Below, piece after piece: positions 1-11,958 of a stretch of DNA of 64,000 bases; the first letter of the stretch is position 1; each line of letters begins with the position of its first letter. The position numbers and the translations under genes were made by a program. Origin of the DNA: Absidia repens (taxonomy: Eukaryota > Mucoromycota > Mucoromycetes > Mucorales > Cunninghamellaceae). Location of the stretch: assembly GCA_002105175.1 (NCBI GenBank), contig MCGE01000004.1, positions 806,001-870,000 of the forward strand, read 5' to 3'. The notes beneath the pieces are model-generated. The model was not told where the DNA came from, did no database searches, and saw only the letters and a list, made by a program, of their open reading frames with translations.

Positions 1-39
1 TCCACCAAAAAAAAAATCGAAGGCCAACTCCTCATGAGA

Positions 40-800
40 GACAAAAAATATCATTTCAAACCCCGTCCACGTGAATATACTTATTCACCCATTTATTTTT
101 CCCACTCTCTCGTTCCTTTCAATTCTTACTTTTTTCCTCCTTTTTTCTTCACCATTCAACTTCTATGGGCTTATGTTGGGCTTAGATTAGCACTAGGACT
201 AGTTTAGAAGGGTTTTCAAAACGAGGATTACAAGATGCATGGGAAACCCTTTCATTTTGATTCAGGATTTGGACCCACCATTAGTTGGCTTTTTGGAGCT
301 TTGTTTAACTTAGTTTAGTATTAGTTTGTCCATAGGTTCTATCTACAACTGAATAAAATATACCTTTTTTTACATACTTAAATGAAGTACATCCCATTAG
401 TCTCTCTCATTTCTTGTGCAATAGATTCCTTTTTTACTACGATCACTCCTTTTGATTAGCATTGAACTTTGTGAGGCTTCAATAACAGAAGTCGCTTTGA
501 ACTGTACATTATATTAGCTCCCATTTTACAGTTGACTTATTAGTGCAGACCATTCTTCAAATTATAATTTAGTCTTCCTCATGCTTTCTCCAAGAGATCC
601 CTCAACTAAATCCCGTGCTTCAATGAATCCCTTAGCTTTAGTTTTAGTATTCTTTAATATGCCTCAATAAAATATACCTTTCTATAAACTATCCTCAGAC
701 CAATTTAGTAATGTTGTAGCTGTCTTGTCAGTGGCTTATCAAACATGTACATTCTTATTCTCTATTCCCACTCTATCATTTATATTAACCAACTAGACCC
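40..800 (+). repeat. Dispersed repeat, single arm (copy R1)
   Basis: First copy of the family that recurs through the window. In order it shows a CCACGTG motif (67-73), a pyrimidine-rich stretch, the phrase CATTCAACTTCTATGGG (about 152), a short inverted repeat (about 208-250) enclosing GGATTACAAG, then AATAAA-containing units (about 350 and 665) alternating with CTCTCTCAT- and CAATAGATTCC-like phrases. No protein is encoded. Any outer arm would lie left of the window. Boundaries are approximate because copies decay gradually. Confidence 0.75.
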
Positions 801-1873
801 CGCTGCACGCATAACCTCCAGTGGACTTGACATACAGTGTGTATCCAATCTGTTTATTTATTTTTACATGTCGTATAATAAAAAAATTACTGCCCAGACT
901 GAAGTCAGTTGAGCCTCAAGGATTCGTCTACGAAGTGAAAAATGGAGAGGATGTCAAATTCCATCAAAAACCATACTGCAACAGCTTTACAACCTCCCTT
1001 CTGATACACAGTATACACAGTAGATCACTTTTTACTTGAAATTTTTGTTAATCTGTGCGATACACAGACAGACAGTAACGAATAACATTTATTAGATGCT
1101 TGATACCCTACATTAATTTATTTATTATTTTTGTTAAAGAAAAGCCTGTGACTGAGTTCTGACCTAGACTGTTTACCTGTCTCTGATCTAAAATCATGGA
1201 AATATGAAGCTCTTGATGTATGGGGGGAATTGTAAGCATCTGGAACAAGTTAGAAGAAAAGAGTATATACAATAGACAAAACACTGACAACATTGTTTTT
1301 ATGATTACTTTTTTATTTCTTTTTAAAGGAAGAGACTGGTTAGCTACTTGCGACAAAATAAAAGGTATATATGATACTGGATCAAAATGGTTATTCTTGG
1401 GGACCATCCATTACTAGATAACTGGAAGACTGAGTAGATAATTAAAATAATTTTGATAGCCTATTTTACTTGCATTTATGTATTTTTTTTTTTTTTTTTT
1501 TTTGGGAGGGGAGGAGAATTATGAAAGTAGTGATTTTTTTTTTGCGTAATACACTGTTGAGCACTATTGTTATCATCACCAAACTTGCTGAATACTAGTT
1601 ATATTAATATTTTATTCCTTTATCCTTTACTTTCTTTTTTGTTATTTTTTATTCCTGCAAATCAACAATTCCCAAAGAGGAAATTCTAGGCTATCTTTTT
1701 CTTATTTTTTTTTTGATAAAATTGACAAAAATGATTTTTTTGAATTTCATCCTTTTTCTTCCCGTTCCGTCTCCGTCCCTTTTTATTTTTACTTTTATTA
1801 TCATTCTTTAGTTTAGTCGACTAGTTTGACTTGATTGGAGATTACTGTTGACCATTATAGTGTCCTCTACATC
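801..1873. other. Intergenic, no gene supported
   Basis: AT-rich sequence with a T tract of about 20 near 1483-1503. The short open frames here have no recognisable motif. The last 200 bases are pyrimidine-rich and probably hold the promoter and 5' leader of the CCCH gene. Confidence 0.5.
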
Positions 1874-2117
1874 ATGTATACCAAACTCTCTTCGCATTAT
1901 TCCTCTTCATTGGTATCAACACCTGGCCGGCGTGATTATATTGATGCTGACTTACCATCGGACAATGTCGCAGTGATTAAAGCCCCATTCGCTTACCCAA
2001 TGACAACCTCCCCAGTAGAAGGAACTATTTCTCAAGAGACTTCATGTGTCAAGACCAAGCAATCGCAACTTTATAAGACGGAATACTGCCGCAACTGGAT
2101 TGAACTAGGGGAATGCA

Positions 2118-2159
<42 letters not shown>

Positions 2160-2999
2160 GGAAAAATGATGCTATTTTTTAAACCAACGTTTTTTTTTTT
2201 GTTCTTTGTAAGATATGGAAAAAAATGCCAATATGCTCATGGTGAAGCTGAATTACGCAAAGTGACCAGACATAGTCGTTACAAAACTCAAATATGTCGT
2301 GCGTATCATACTGAAGGGGCATGTCTTTATGGTAATCGGTGTACCTTTATTCATGACTTTGATGATTTGACAAAAACTACCATTGGTGGGAGCAAATTCT
2401 TGGTGGGCTTATCTTCTACAAGTCGTGGTGGTAGTGACGGCGCTCAAATGATGAAAGGTGGATCGGCAACCGATGTCAGTGGCAAAGTGCGGCAACATTC
2501 CAGATTTTTTGCAACTAAAAATGCCAACTTGGATCACCAAGTACCAACAATTCACCAATCTCACCCATGCACCCCTCTATCATCTACACTAGCAGAAACA
2601 TCAGCAACCAATTCACAAAACAAAGTAATTTGGAATTCAAAATTGGGATTTGGCTCACCACGACCTCTTACTTATGCTCCAAATTTGGTCAGTGAAAAAG
2701 GTTTTGTGACTTCTCCAATATTAACAGCAGTGCCAACAAACACGATGATAGGAGGCAGTGGTCATTCAACAATCTGGCATCAGAATGCTCTCCCTCAGCC
2801 GCGCTCTCACTCGTTTCCAGAATATGGTGCGTCCATGGATCTATACAATTATCACAACCCTCTGTATACAGGTACTACACGCATATTCTATAACCAACAA
2901 CAACAGCAGCAGCAACAACAGCATATCAATACTACTCAATACTTTTACAACACCGAGCACTGCAGTAACAGGTCAATCGACATCAATGAAAAACAGTAA
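1874..2999 (+). CDS. Tandem CCCH zinc-finger protein (TIS11/tristetraprolin type)
   Basis: Two exons (1874-2118, 2213-2999) give about 343 aa. The start is the first ATG in the open frame. Finger 1 has C72, C81, C87, H91 and finger 2 has C110, C119, C125, H129, both C-x8-C-x5-C-x3-H. The 18-residue linker and the lead-ins LYKTEYC and RYKTQIC are family signatures. Intron 1 splits finger 1 exactly (AG/A) and carries a 31-A tract just after its GT. The long C-terminal part is Ser/Thr/Gln-rich with a Q9 run near the end and no other domain. Family members bind AU-rich elements in mRNA 3' UTRs and trigger deadenylation or decay (Cth1/Cth2 in yeast). That role is inferred from the fingers; targets are unknown. 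Confidence 0.93.
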
Positions 3000-3140
3000 T
3001 AGTTATCATTGTCCTTGCTTCCCTTATTTGTCTACGACTCTGTCTTCAACCCCACCCCTTTTTTTATTATTTGATTGACCCCATTCCTATATTATTCATT
3101 TGCGTTCTGTGTGATACTCTATTCCTTGCTATAGTATTCC

Positions 3141-3141
<1 letters not shown>

Positions 3142-3173
<32 letters not shown>

Positions 3174-3369
3174 GCTATTATTATTATTATCTAGCTCTAA
3201 CAAACACTTCACCCTTGTTTTATTATGCTTTTTTCTTTTACCTTGATGAAATCTTCTCCCCTCCACTTGTTTCAACTCCTAGTATATTAGTATGATAGCG
3301 GATGTCTTTTTTTCACTTTTTTAAAGTGTCAATAAATAAATACATACATATATATATATATATATATAT
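3142..3369. repeat. Microsatellites (TTA)n and (TA)n in the 3' flank
   Basis: A TTA/ATT trinucleotide run spans about 3142-3191 with one interruption. A (TA)n run spans about 3349-3369. Both lie between the CCCH gene and the DnaJ gene, probably in 3' UTR or intergenic sequence. Confidence 0.85.
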
Positions 3370-3493
3370 CAGTCACATTTTGTGTCTATCCTTATATATG
3401 TACGGTACCAACTAAAACTTTGAATGCCCCATCATCATCCACAGGAAGTGATCCTGCGGACTTTTAACACTAGACCCTATTTTGTTTTCTGTC

Positions 3494-3497
<4 letters not shown>

Positions 3498-3532
<35 letters not shown>

Positions 3533-3562
3533 TTTCTTTCTTTCTTTCTTTCTTTCTTTCTT
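3498..3562 (+). promoter_or_regulatory. Poly-T34 plus (TTTC)n tract immediately 5' of a start codon
   Basis: 34 T (3498-3531) followed by TTTC repeats to about 3562, ending 12 bases before the DnaJ ATG. Pyrimidine tracts in this position are common near fungal transcription starts, so a promoter/5'-leader role is inferred. It may equally be a plain microsatellite. Confidence 0.5.
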
Positions 3563-3574
3563 TAAAAAACGACC

Positions 3575-5206
3575 ATGGTGTATGAATCACGAAAACCAGA
3601 ACCTTACGTCAAAACAACTTGTAAAGAATGCCTTACACCTATAGAATTCCTTCCTTCAACTTCACACAAAAATGAAAAGGTAGAGGTCAAGTGCTGGGCT
3701 TGTGACAAGGTGGTCACTTATGAAATGGATGCTAGTGGAACAGCCCTCAAGGGTGCTACGACATCAAAATCCAAAACGACAAGAAAACGAGGGACTGGTA
3801 AGAAAGATATGGAGCTAGGACTTAACATGCAGACTGATATTAATCATTTTATTTTTCTCGAAACTAGACGAATCCCCAGTCTCCACCGAGTACTATGACT
3901 TGCTTGGAATACCAGTCTCGGCGACTCAAGATGATATCAAGAAGGCTTATCGCAAAAAGGCTATTCGATTCCATCCCGATAAGAATCCAAATGATCCTAC
4001 TGCGGAAGACAAGGTAAGTAAAGAGAGGATTTAAACTCGAATGCTGGTTGGCTGTTTACATGCTCATTCTCTCTGTGTCTTTGTCACTTTTTTTATATAT
4101 AGTTCAAGAAAATATCCGAAGCTTATCAAATCTTATCTGATCCCCAACTTCGAAAACGATACAATGAATTTGGTGAAGAAAATGGTGTGAAGCCTGACGG
4201 TGGATTTGGTAAGACATCGTATACATATGATATGACTTGAAAAGCAGGTGTTTGAATCTAAGAATCATCTCTTTCTTTTTGTAGCCGACCCTGAAGAGTT
4301 TTTCAAGCAATCCTTTGGTGGTGACAGATTCGTTGATATTATTGGTGAAATCTCCATTGGACGGGACATGCGTGATGCACTGGAAACACAAGAAACAGAA
4401 GGCAGCGGTGGTAGTGGTGAAGAGGATACCATGACGGCGGAAGAAAAGGCGGAGAAGGAAGCGCAAAAGGCCAAGTCAGAACAAGAACGTGCAGAGGTCA
4501 GAACGAAACGGGTGGATACTTTGGCTGAAAAGCTCATCAACAAACTTAGTCTCTATACTGAACTTCCTGACGCCTCGGAAGCGTCGGTCCAAGCATTCAA
4601 GAGCATTGTCCAACTTGAGGCGGAAGAATTGAAATCGGAAAACTATGGTGTGGAACTGTTGCATGCGATTGGATACACTTATTTGGCCAAAGCGAATCAA
4701 TATCTGGGCAAGAATGTCGCGTTTGGACTTGGTGGTATGTTCCATAGTGTCAAAGAAAAGGGTTATATCTTTAGTGAAACGGTGGGCACGCTTCGCACAG
4801 CACTGGATCTTCAATCTTGCTTCAGTGAACTCCAAAAGGCAGAAGAAAAGGGGTTACCTGAAGAAGAACGACAAAAATTAGAGGAAGAAGCGGCAGCAAA
4901 GGTAAAGAAGGGGAAAAAAGGATGGCTTTGGGAGATGAGAAGGGATGATGAGTAAATGCTAATCAAAATCAATGTATTTGTCTTTAGGGCTTGCAAGCAA
5001 TCTGGCGTGGCTCAAAATTGGAAGTCGAAAGCGTACTCCGTGATGTCTGTGACAAGGTGTTGGCAGATTCAACTGCATCAAGGGAAACTCGTAAACAACG
5101 TGCTATTGGCTTACGGATGATTGGTACTCTTTATCAAAAGGTAAAAGCTGACTCTACTCCAGACATTCAATTGGACAAGGAAAATGTGGAGCCAAATCAT
5201 CAGTAG
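3575..5206 (+). CDS. DnaJ (Hsp40) protein with DnaJ-X domain, CAJ1/DJP1 type
   Basis: Five exons (3575-3797, 3868-4013, 4103-4208, 4285-4901, 4988-5206) keep frame and give 436 aa. The J domain begins at EYYDLLG (residues 82-88) with HPD at 110-112. The rest has the DnaJ-X region, including the C-terminal [19 protein letters not shown] block typical of CAJ1/DJP1 relatives. Intron 4 is needed to reach that block; reading through ends early. J proteins stimulate the Hsp70 ATPase, and this subclass assists cytosolic folding and peroxisomal import in yeast. The N-terminus is unusual: about 80 residues precede the J domain, with C16xxC19 and C40xxC43 spaced like a zinc ribbon, then a basic Ser/Thr/Lys stretch. 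Confidence 0.93.
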
Positions 5207-5608
5207 CTGTTATAGTATTCCATCCACCCTTCTATGTTATTTTAGTGTAGGGCTAGGTTATTAGATCACATTATTGTATAGCGTATTCTTATTTTAGCTA
5301 CCTTGATATCCATTTTTATTATTATTATTTTTATCTATAGTTATTGTATTTTCTTTCATGTTTTATTTATCCGACTTTGAATAAAAACCATTATATTTTA
5401 CATATTTATCTAATTTTGGCTTGGATTTTATGTGCCTGAAAACGGGCTGACTGAATTGGCAAAGCCTTCTTTTTTTAATTCACTTGCCCATATATTTTCT
5501 GTCCCCGCTATATATTTCCCCTCTTTTTTTTTGAAAACCTTTGTCCCCTTTAATTCTATTTGTTTTAAAAACCCACAACAAACATTTCCTACTCGCCAGT
5601 ATCAAGTC

Positions 5609-6357
5609 ATGTACCACTCGCATTCTACTTTACAACCAGACAATACACTGAATCAAGGCATGCCTTCCTCCAATGCATATTATTCACAGTCGAATGTCAC
5701 ACCGGGGATACCAAGCACTACTTCTGATATGAGATCTAAGCAGACTCAACAGCCAGACTCACACCCTATCATTCTAAACCCGCCTTTCTCAGCTACAGGA
5801 CAAGCATACGAACATGAACAACACCACCAAGAACTATGTTCTCAAAATGCTTCCATGTGCCCAGTTCTTTCTTCTGCTATTGACGTAGGTATATTATAGC
5901 ATAATAGTTTGTAAACTAAAGAATAAACCATTATTCGATTTTTTTTTATTGACTCACTTATAAACTTATGATCGATTGATGTTTAATTTTATTATTTTTA
6001 CCTTAGGAAGATGTCTCCTCTCATGCATCATCGTCGCTAAGCGGTAATCGAAATGGAGGAAGTCAGGATACGTATATCCTTCGATTGCAGAAGCAGTTGG
6101 AAGAATCCAATCATTTACAAACGCAGTATTATTATCGAATCGAGCAACTGATGACCTTAGTGGACAAACAGACGCTGCGAATATCCGAACTTCAAGAACA
6201 ACTGGTCGGTATTGACGCGAATGGTGTTGGCGTTGTAAACTCTCCTATTGGTTCTCATCAACGACAACAGCCGCATCCATCTTCTACTTTTCATCTTATG
6301 CAGCAACAGCAACAATATCAAAGCCAGCAACAGCAGCAATCGCATCATCATCATTAG
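5609..6357 (+). CDS. Hypothetical coiled-coil protein, Gln/His-rich tail
   Basis: Two exons (5609-5884, 6007-6357), phase 0, about 208 aa. I do not recognise the family. The first half is Ser/Gln/His-rich and looks disordered. Exon 2 holds a Leu/Ile heptad segment (from YILRLQKQLEES through RISELQEQL) predicted to form a short coiled coil. It is followed by poly-Gln and a terminal His run. No basic region precedes the heptads, so it is not an obvious bZIP factor. The start is the ATG after a pyrimidine-rich leader; upstream in-frame codons are compositionally non-coding. An adaptor or oligomerisation role is only a guess. Confidence 0.6.
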
Positions 6358-7128
6358 TTTATATTTAGTTGCTTAGCTTATCCTATTTTATATTGGTGTA
6401 TTTATTGATATATTTTTGACTTGATGTCCCTCTACAATAAAAAGCCTGGATATTCAATCTCGTTGTGTTATTTCGCCTGTCTACAAAATATTATTGATGA
6501 TAATGGAGTTGATTGTCGGCAGTGTGTTGAGATTAGTCACTGGCTATGCTGGCAGCGTAAGGCATTGATTTTTACAAGGTGGTTGGAGAACGGACTGGTA
6601 GCTGGTTGTATTTTATTGTGCGTGTACAACAAAAAAGGCAGGAAGTGTGAATGGAAATTTTTGCAGTTCCATAGGTCCCTTTACAAAAAATTGGGGTTAT
6701 TTAATAATTGTTAGGAGTTGTTAGGAAGAGCGCTGGATAGTAGGTAATACTTGCCCGTATATTCGGTTTCAATCAAACGCCTAGGATTTTGGCCATCACA
6801 CACTTGAAAATCTCATGTATGAAAATCATCATAGAAACTTGGGCATTTTGAAAGAGTCAGCATTCAGGCTCAGCGTTCATGTTGATGTTTAAGACTATGG
6901 ATTTACGACATACAAATAGAGCGATGATCGATATTTCACTTTTATTCCTTCTCACACTTTTCGTTTCACGATTCATTTAAAGCCCAATGGGAACCTCTCC
7001 TTGAACTTTTTCTCTTCCGCTTTCCTTTTTTTTCATTCTTTCTTTTTTTCTTTTTTTCTTTCTTTCTTATATATATTCTTTCTCTTCCACTTCCTTCCTC
7101 CTCTCCTCTTCTTCTCCAATATCACCAT
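6358..7128. other. Intergenic and promoter of the phosphatase gene
   Basis: No convincing gene. A 97-codon open frame near 6421-6714 has no recognisable motif. From about 7005 to 7125 the top strand is almost entirely pyrimidine and runs up to the ATG at 7129, as in other promoters of this window. Confidence 0.5.
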
Positions 7129-9533
7129 ATGGCGTTTCAATCCGATGGGAATGATGATCTATATAATCAAAGTGATGATACAACCAACAACTTATCCACT
7201 TCTTTCTCGTCAAGCGTCCATCTCAAAGATATAGAAGTGGCGGCGGACCCATTGTCTGCTTCATCAATTAGCAGTACCTCTCGTCATCCCGCTGATACCA
7301 CGGTGCACCATCCGTTGAGCCAAACTCAACTCGAAGAACAGTACACGATCGATGACGGGAACAAAACCATGACCTCAGCACCTTTTTTATCGCCAGAATC
7401 AGCCTTACAATCATCGCAGTCATCCAATCAGATACAAAGACGATTATCTACTGGTAATAGTCCTCATGGTGATGGTACATCGAGCGACACTCTGGTCAAG
7501 GCTATCGACAATGCAGCTTCTATTACGCCAGATGAACTGATGCGGTTGCTTCTTACTTCTACCAATCAGCAGCTCCGACCTTTATTGATTGATATCCGAT
7601 ACCAGCCCAACTATGAAGATGCAAGTATTCGTGGCTCCATTCATGTCAACATGCCATCTCTTCTTTTGAAACGGTATCGCCGGGGAACTGTATCGAATTT
7701 TAGTTTAGAAAGCTTTATTACTACCCCTCAAGGAATGGAAGACTATTCAAAGTGGATGGAACAGCAACAGCAGGAACAAGTTATTGATACTCCTTCTTTG
7801 TTGTCAATGGTGGTGGTCTATGATGACGTTATGGACACAAGGGATAAAACGACTTCTGCTTGGACATTGGTTGGCGCTCTTAGCACATTTTTCTCCGGTG
7901 GCAATATGGATGGTGGCAATCGCAGCAATATCGGTGGGGAAGGGAGGAACAACATTAAGGCAAAGGTGGTATGGCTTCAAGGTGGATTTACAGCATTCGA
8001 ACAAATGGACGCCGCTGCACAGTATTTGGAAAAGCCCTCAACAGCACAATACCAACACCAAGATCAACCATCTGAAAGTAGTCATTTTGATTTTGGAAGC
8101 TCTGATACCCACTCCTCATTCTCAACACAAAACGACTTGTCTACCTTTTGGAACAGCAACAGTGGACCATTGGCGGCAGAAACATCATCTAGCAACAACA
8201 GTCTTTCAATTCCAAAAGTGGTTCCTGTGCTATCGCGGAGTGCGACCACATTCTCATCTGCGCCTCATTTGTCCTCCTCCAACAGCAATATGCAACGTCG
8301 GTCTTCTCTTTTTACTCTGGACACCACCAACGTGCGAAACAAACATCGCTCACCATCCCAGGTGCAAACGACGACTACAGGGGCAGCTGCTGTACCTACT
8401 TTCAGAAACCCACGACGAAGAAGACAGGATCGTAATGCTGGCAACAACGCTTTTGAAACGACGCTACCTGAAACGGCTCCAACTCCGACGGCCTCAGCGA
8501 CTACGGGATCGACAAATCAACAAAAGGAATCGTTATCTGAGGATAATGCACCAAGGTTACCATCATCATCTCCACCACCACCCACTGGTGCGTTATTTGA
8601 TTCACAACAGCAGCAGCAGCAGCACCAACAACAACAGCATCCATCAGTAGCAAGTAACAACCATTCGAACGCTTTAGCTCACATGCCGCCACCTCCACCT
8701 CCACCACCTCACGAAGACAAGGAACCACATATCAACAACATGGACTGCGATGAAAGCTACGAAGACGATGGACTGGAAAGTGAACAAGAACCAACACCGA
8801 TGACCGAAAACGAATATGCATTTATTGTATCTGCTATTGTCCCTGACTTTTTATACCTTGGCCCTGAAATATCAACCGTGGAACAAATGGAAGGACTGAA
8901 ACAGCAATCCATCAAACGAATTCTCAACATGGCCGAAGAATGTGATGATGATGTTCCTGGTCTGAAATCAACATTCAAGTACTCCAAAGTGGCGGCGCGG
9001 GATACGGTAGAAATGCAAAATGTGGAAGATACCTTGCGAAGAGCTGTTCACATTGTTGGTAAGTTCCTCCAAAAAAAAAAAAAAAAAAAAAAGAAGGTGC
9101 GGGAGGCTTGTGTGGGAGTTGGACAGGAACTTACACATATTCTTTTATTTCTTTTTTGGGCGGTGATGGTGGGAATAGATGATGCTAAGAAACACCACGA
9201 AGCAATCTATGTCCATTGCAAGGCAGGCAAATCACGATCAGTGGCAGTGATCTTGGCGTACTTCGTACTATCGGAACATTGGTCTTTACGTCGAGCATAC
9301 AAACATGTGATCAAGGCGCGGCCGTGGGTGTCGCCGAATATCGGGTTTGTGGCAGAACTGATCAAGTTGGAGGAAAGCGCTTTGGGCCATGCAAGTAATT
9401 TTGCCGGGACCGATTGGCATAAAGTGGATATTACCAGCCCCCCAAGCCCTGCATCTCAAAAGGAAATTGGTATGGTACAACGTGCGTGGCGTCATTCAAT
9501 CTCTGCAGCGGCGGCAAAGGCAAAGGCAGCGGC

Positions 9534-9577
<44 letters not shown>

Positions 9578-9777
9578 CGGCGACATCAACATCTTCATCT
9601 TCCACCACATCGATCATTAGTGGATCGACGTCTTCACCTACACCAACTCCAGCATCGTCGTCCTCTCCTTCGCCGACTCCGCGTCTACCACAGTACTACC
9701 AACAGCAACCTCGGCAGCAGCGACATGGCAGCAATCAGCAGCAACATCATCATCACAATCGATATACCACCACTTAG
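7129..9777 (+). CDS. Dual-specificity phosphatase with N-terminal rhodanese/CH2-like domain
   Basis: Two exons (7129-9058, 9179-9777) give about 842 aa. Residues about 130-305 resemble the rhodanese/Cdc25-like (CH2) module of MAP-kinase phosphatases: LLIDIRYQPNYEDASIRGSI, then a VVVYDD strand where an active-site Cys would sit, so it is probably non-catalytic. The catalytic domain runs from about 560 to 720. H656, C657 and R663 lie in VHCKAGKSRS (HC-x5-R), and the candidate general acid Asp is in ARDTVEM. Between and after the domains are poly-Gln, poly-Pro and poly-Ala runs (a GCA/GCG microsatellite near 9516-9570). MAPK dephosphorylation is the likely role by family. The 120-bp intron is a multiple of three and has no in-frame stop, so retention would insert 40 residues including a Lys run between the acid and the catalytic Cys. 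Confidence 0.9.
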
Positions 9778-10299
9778 GAACAATCATTTTCTTTCTCTAT
9801 AGTTTAGCTTATTTATTTACTTATATATATATATAGTCTTTATAACCTTCCCCTTTTATACTATAGTTGTCATTGTCACTGTTGTTATTGTAGAATAGCT
9901 CCATCATTTTGTGCAGATATTAAATCGTTTTTTTTTTCCTGCTTTGTTTTATCATTTATTTTATTTTTATTCGAATTATATTATATCCGCAATAAATAAA
10001 AAATCATGTTGCTTCAATGAAATCTCACAGGCTTATGTTGATGACATATATGGTATGGGTTATTTTGGCAATTAGGTTATACTTCTGTATCATATATATA
10101 TATATATAACACGTTGAAGGGTGATTGTTGTTGAATTATTAAGATGAGTTGGGTGGGATCGGGACACTTTTACTTCCATTTTGTATTACCAGATTTCAAA
10201 AGAAAAAAAAAATATATGACAGGCGAATGTATTCCATAGTTTCGTTGACTAACAACCTCGACATAGTTTTATAAGTATAATCTTATGAGATGTATGTTA
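9778..10299. other. 3' flank and intergenic
   Basis: AT-rich sequence with (TA)n at about 9822-9834 and 10096-10108 and AATAAA near 9991. Probably the 3' UTR and poly(A) site of the phosphatase gene. Nothing else is seen. Confidence 0.5.
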
Positions 10300-11640
10300 A
10301 GGTATATAGTTTTATCTCCATCATCTTTATTGTCACATGTATTAAGGCAAAGTAAATTAAGAGTGCAGGCAGTTCTATGATGAGTGACAAACTATTCTAC
10401 TGTGGTGGGCGGGTGGGTGTGAATTATTCTACGACGAACAGAAAAATATTCAACAATAGATGGGGGGAAGGGCAAGCATATCGTGACAGCTGCATCATGA
10501 GAAGAGAGTCACCATGCTGTTGATTGTTATTAAGACAGGAGTGGGTGACTGTAACTGGTGGGTGGAAACTTGCTATCAAGAGAAGAAAAACTCAAGATAC
10601 TTACAAGATCAAACGGTATCGATTAATTTAAAACAAATAAAAAGACATCATGCTGCTTCTATCAAATAGTGATGGTCTCTTCCATAAGAAAAGATGCAGC
10701 ATATATGGTGTTGGTTGTTGTAATAAAAAAAATAAAAAAAAAGAGACTAGAAAATATTTCAATTCCCGCCCACGTGGAAATATTTCCCGCCTTTTTTATT
10801 TTTTCGGCTCTCTTTCTTTTGGATTATCTTTTTTTCTCTTCATTTTTTCTTCACCATTCAACTTCTATGAGCTCATGTTGGACTTAGATTGGTGTTTGGA
10901 CTAGTTTAGAAGGGTTTTCAGCTCAGGGATTACAACATACATGGGGAAAACCTTTCATTTTGGATTCAGGATTGGGCCCCCATTAGTTGGCCTTATGGAG
11001 TCTTCATTAGCTTAGCTTAGTTTTAGACTGTGCATACTATGTATTTATATCTGAATAAAATATGTCTCTTTTTACATGTTTCTATAAAAAATGCCCCCAT
11101 AGTCTTTCTCATGTCTTGTGTGCAATAGATCCCTGTTCTGCCATCATCAACAATTGTAATGTTTCAATAAGAGATATACCCGTTCCCACACAGTCTTTCT
11201 CATTCTTTGTATAGTACCTTTTTACAACTGACTCTTTAGATCAGTGTTCATTATTCTTCAGTTCTCCTTCTAGTCTCTCTCATGTTACGCTCATTAGGCC
11301 ACTCGTTCTAATGAACCCGCGCTTTTAGTTTAGTGGCTACCAATACGTTTCCTTTTTATTAACGGCTTCTGACACATTGATTAGTGAGCAAAGTCGCAAT
11401 TGTAGCTGTATTTTGAGTATCCCTATCAAGCACTTCCTTTACTAGTTTACACACAGTTATTATTCATCCTCAGGGCAAACCCTCCCCCGTGCCACTGGCT
11501 TGCGGTTCTAGGTCACTTAGTATGAAACGTGGCTCTAATCCCCCCCTTCTACTGTTCATATCAATCGAACTAGTCCGTGCTGTCAACGTAACATTCACTA
11601 TAAACTATTATAGCCTCTACTAAACTGCTAAACAGGCACA
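10300..11640 (+). repeat. Dispersed repeat with outer arm (copy R2)
   Basis: The outer-arm segment (about 10330-10430, with GTGACAAACTATTCTAC) matches, reversed, the segments at 28.4 and 45.0 kb. After about 340 bases the core starts with CCCACGTGG (10770), CATTCAACTTCTATGAG (about 10855), the inverted repeat (about 10909-10956) around GGGATTACAACA, and TGAATAAAATATGTC (about 11052). AATAAA-like units then decay to about 11640. No partner arm is visible downstream. Confidence 0.75.
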
Positions 11641-11884
11641 TATTATATACACTAGTTCATTATTTTCATTGTGTATGGTGTAATCCCCTTTCCCTTCCCC
11701 TCCCACCGCAAAATGCATGTCAATCAATTTGACCCTGAGAAACCAGCCCCAAAGTACAAAATGGCGGAGGTGTCAATACTATTTTTTTTCACATGAAGAA
11801 AAAGCCACTCGCTGGAAACGTTGAGTATGATGGATATCTTCATGCGGTCATGCACTCAAATGTAAACTGGCATGGGCACGAGGT

Positions 11885-11958
<74 letters not shown>

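Noticed and set aside
208..250. tRNA-like reading of the repeat core (GGTTTTC...GGGATTACAA)
   Set aside because: No cloverleaf, acceptor stem or proper A/B boxes; the pairing forms one simple hairpin only.
6421..6714. 97-codon plus-strand open frame
   Set aside because: No domain, no promoter-like leader, and composition like other chance frames in AT-rich sequence.
7784..8650. 288-codon second frame inside the phosphatase exon
   Set aside because: A shadow frame of CAN-rich codons; the real frame links the rhodanese and phosphatase domains.
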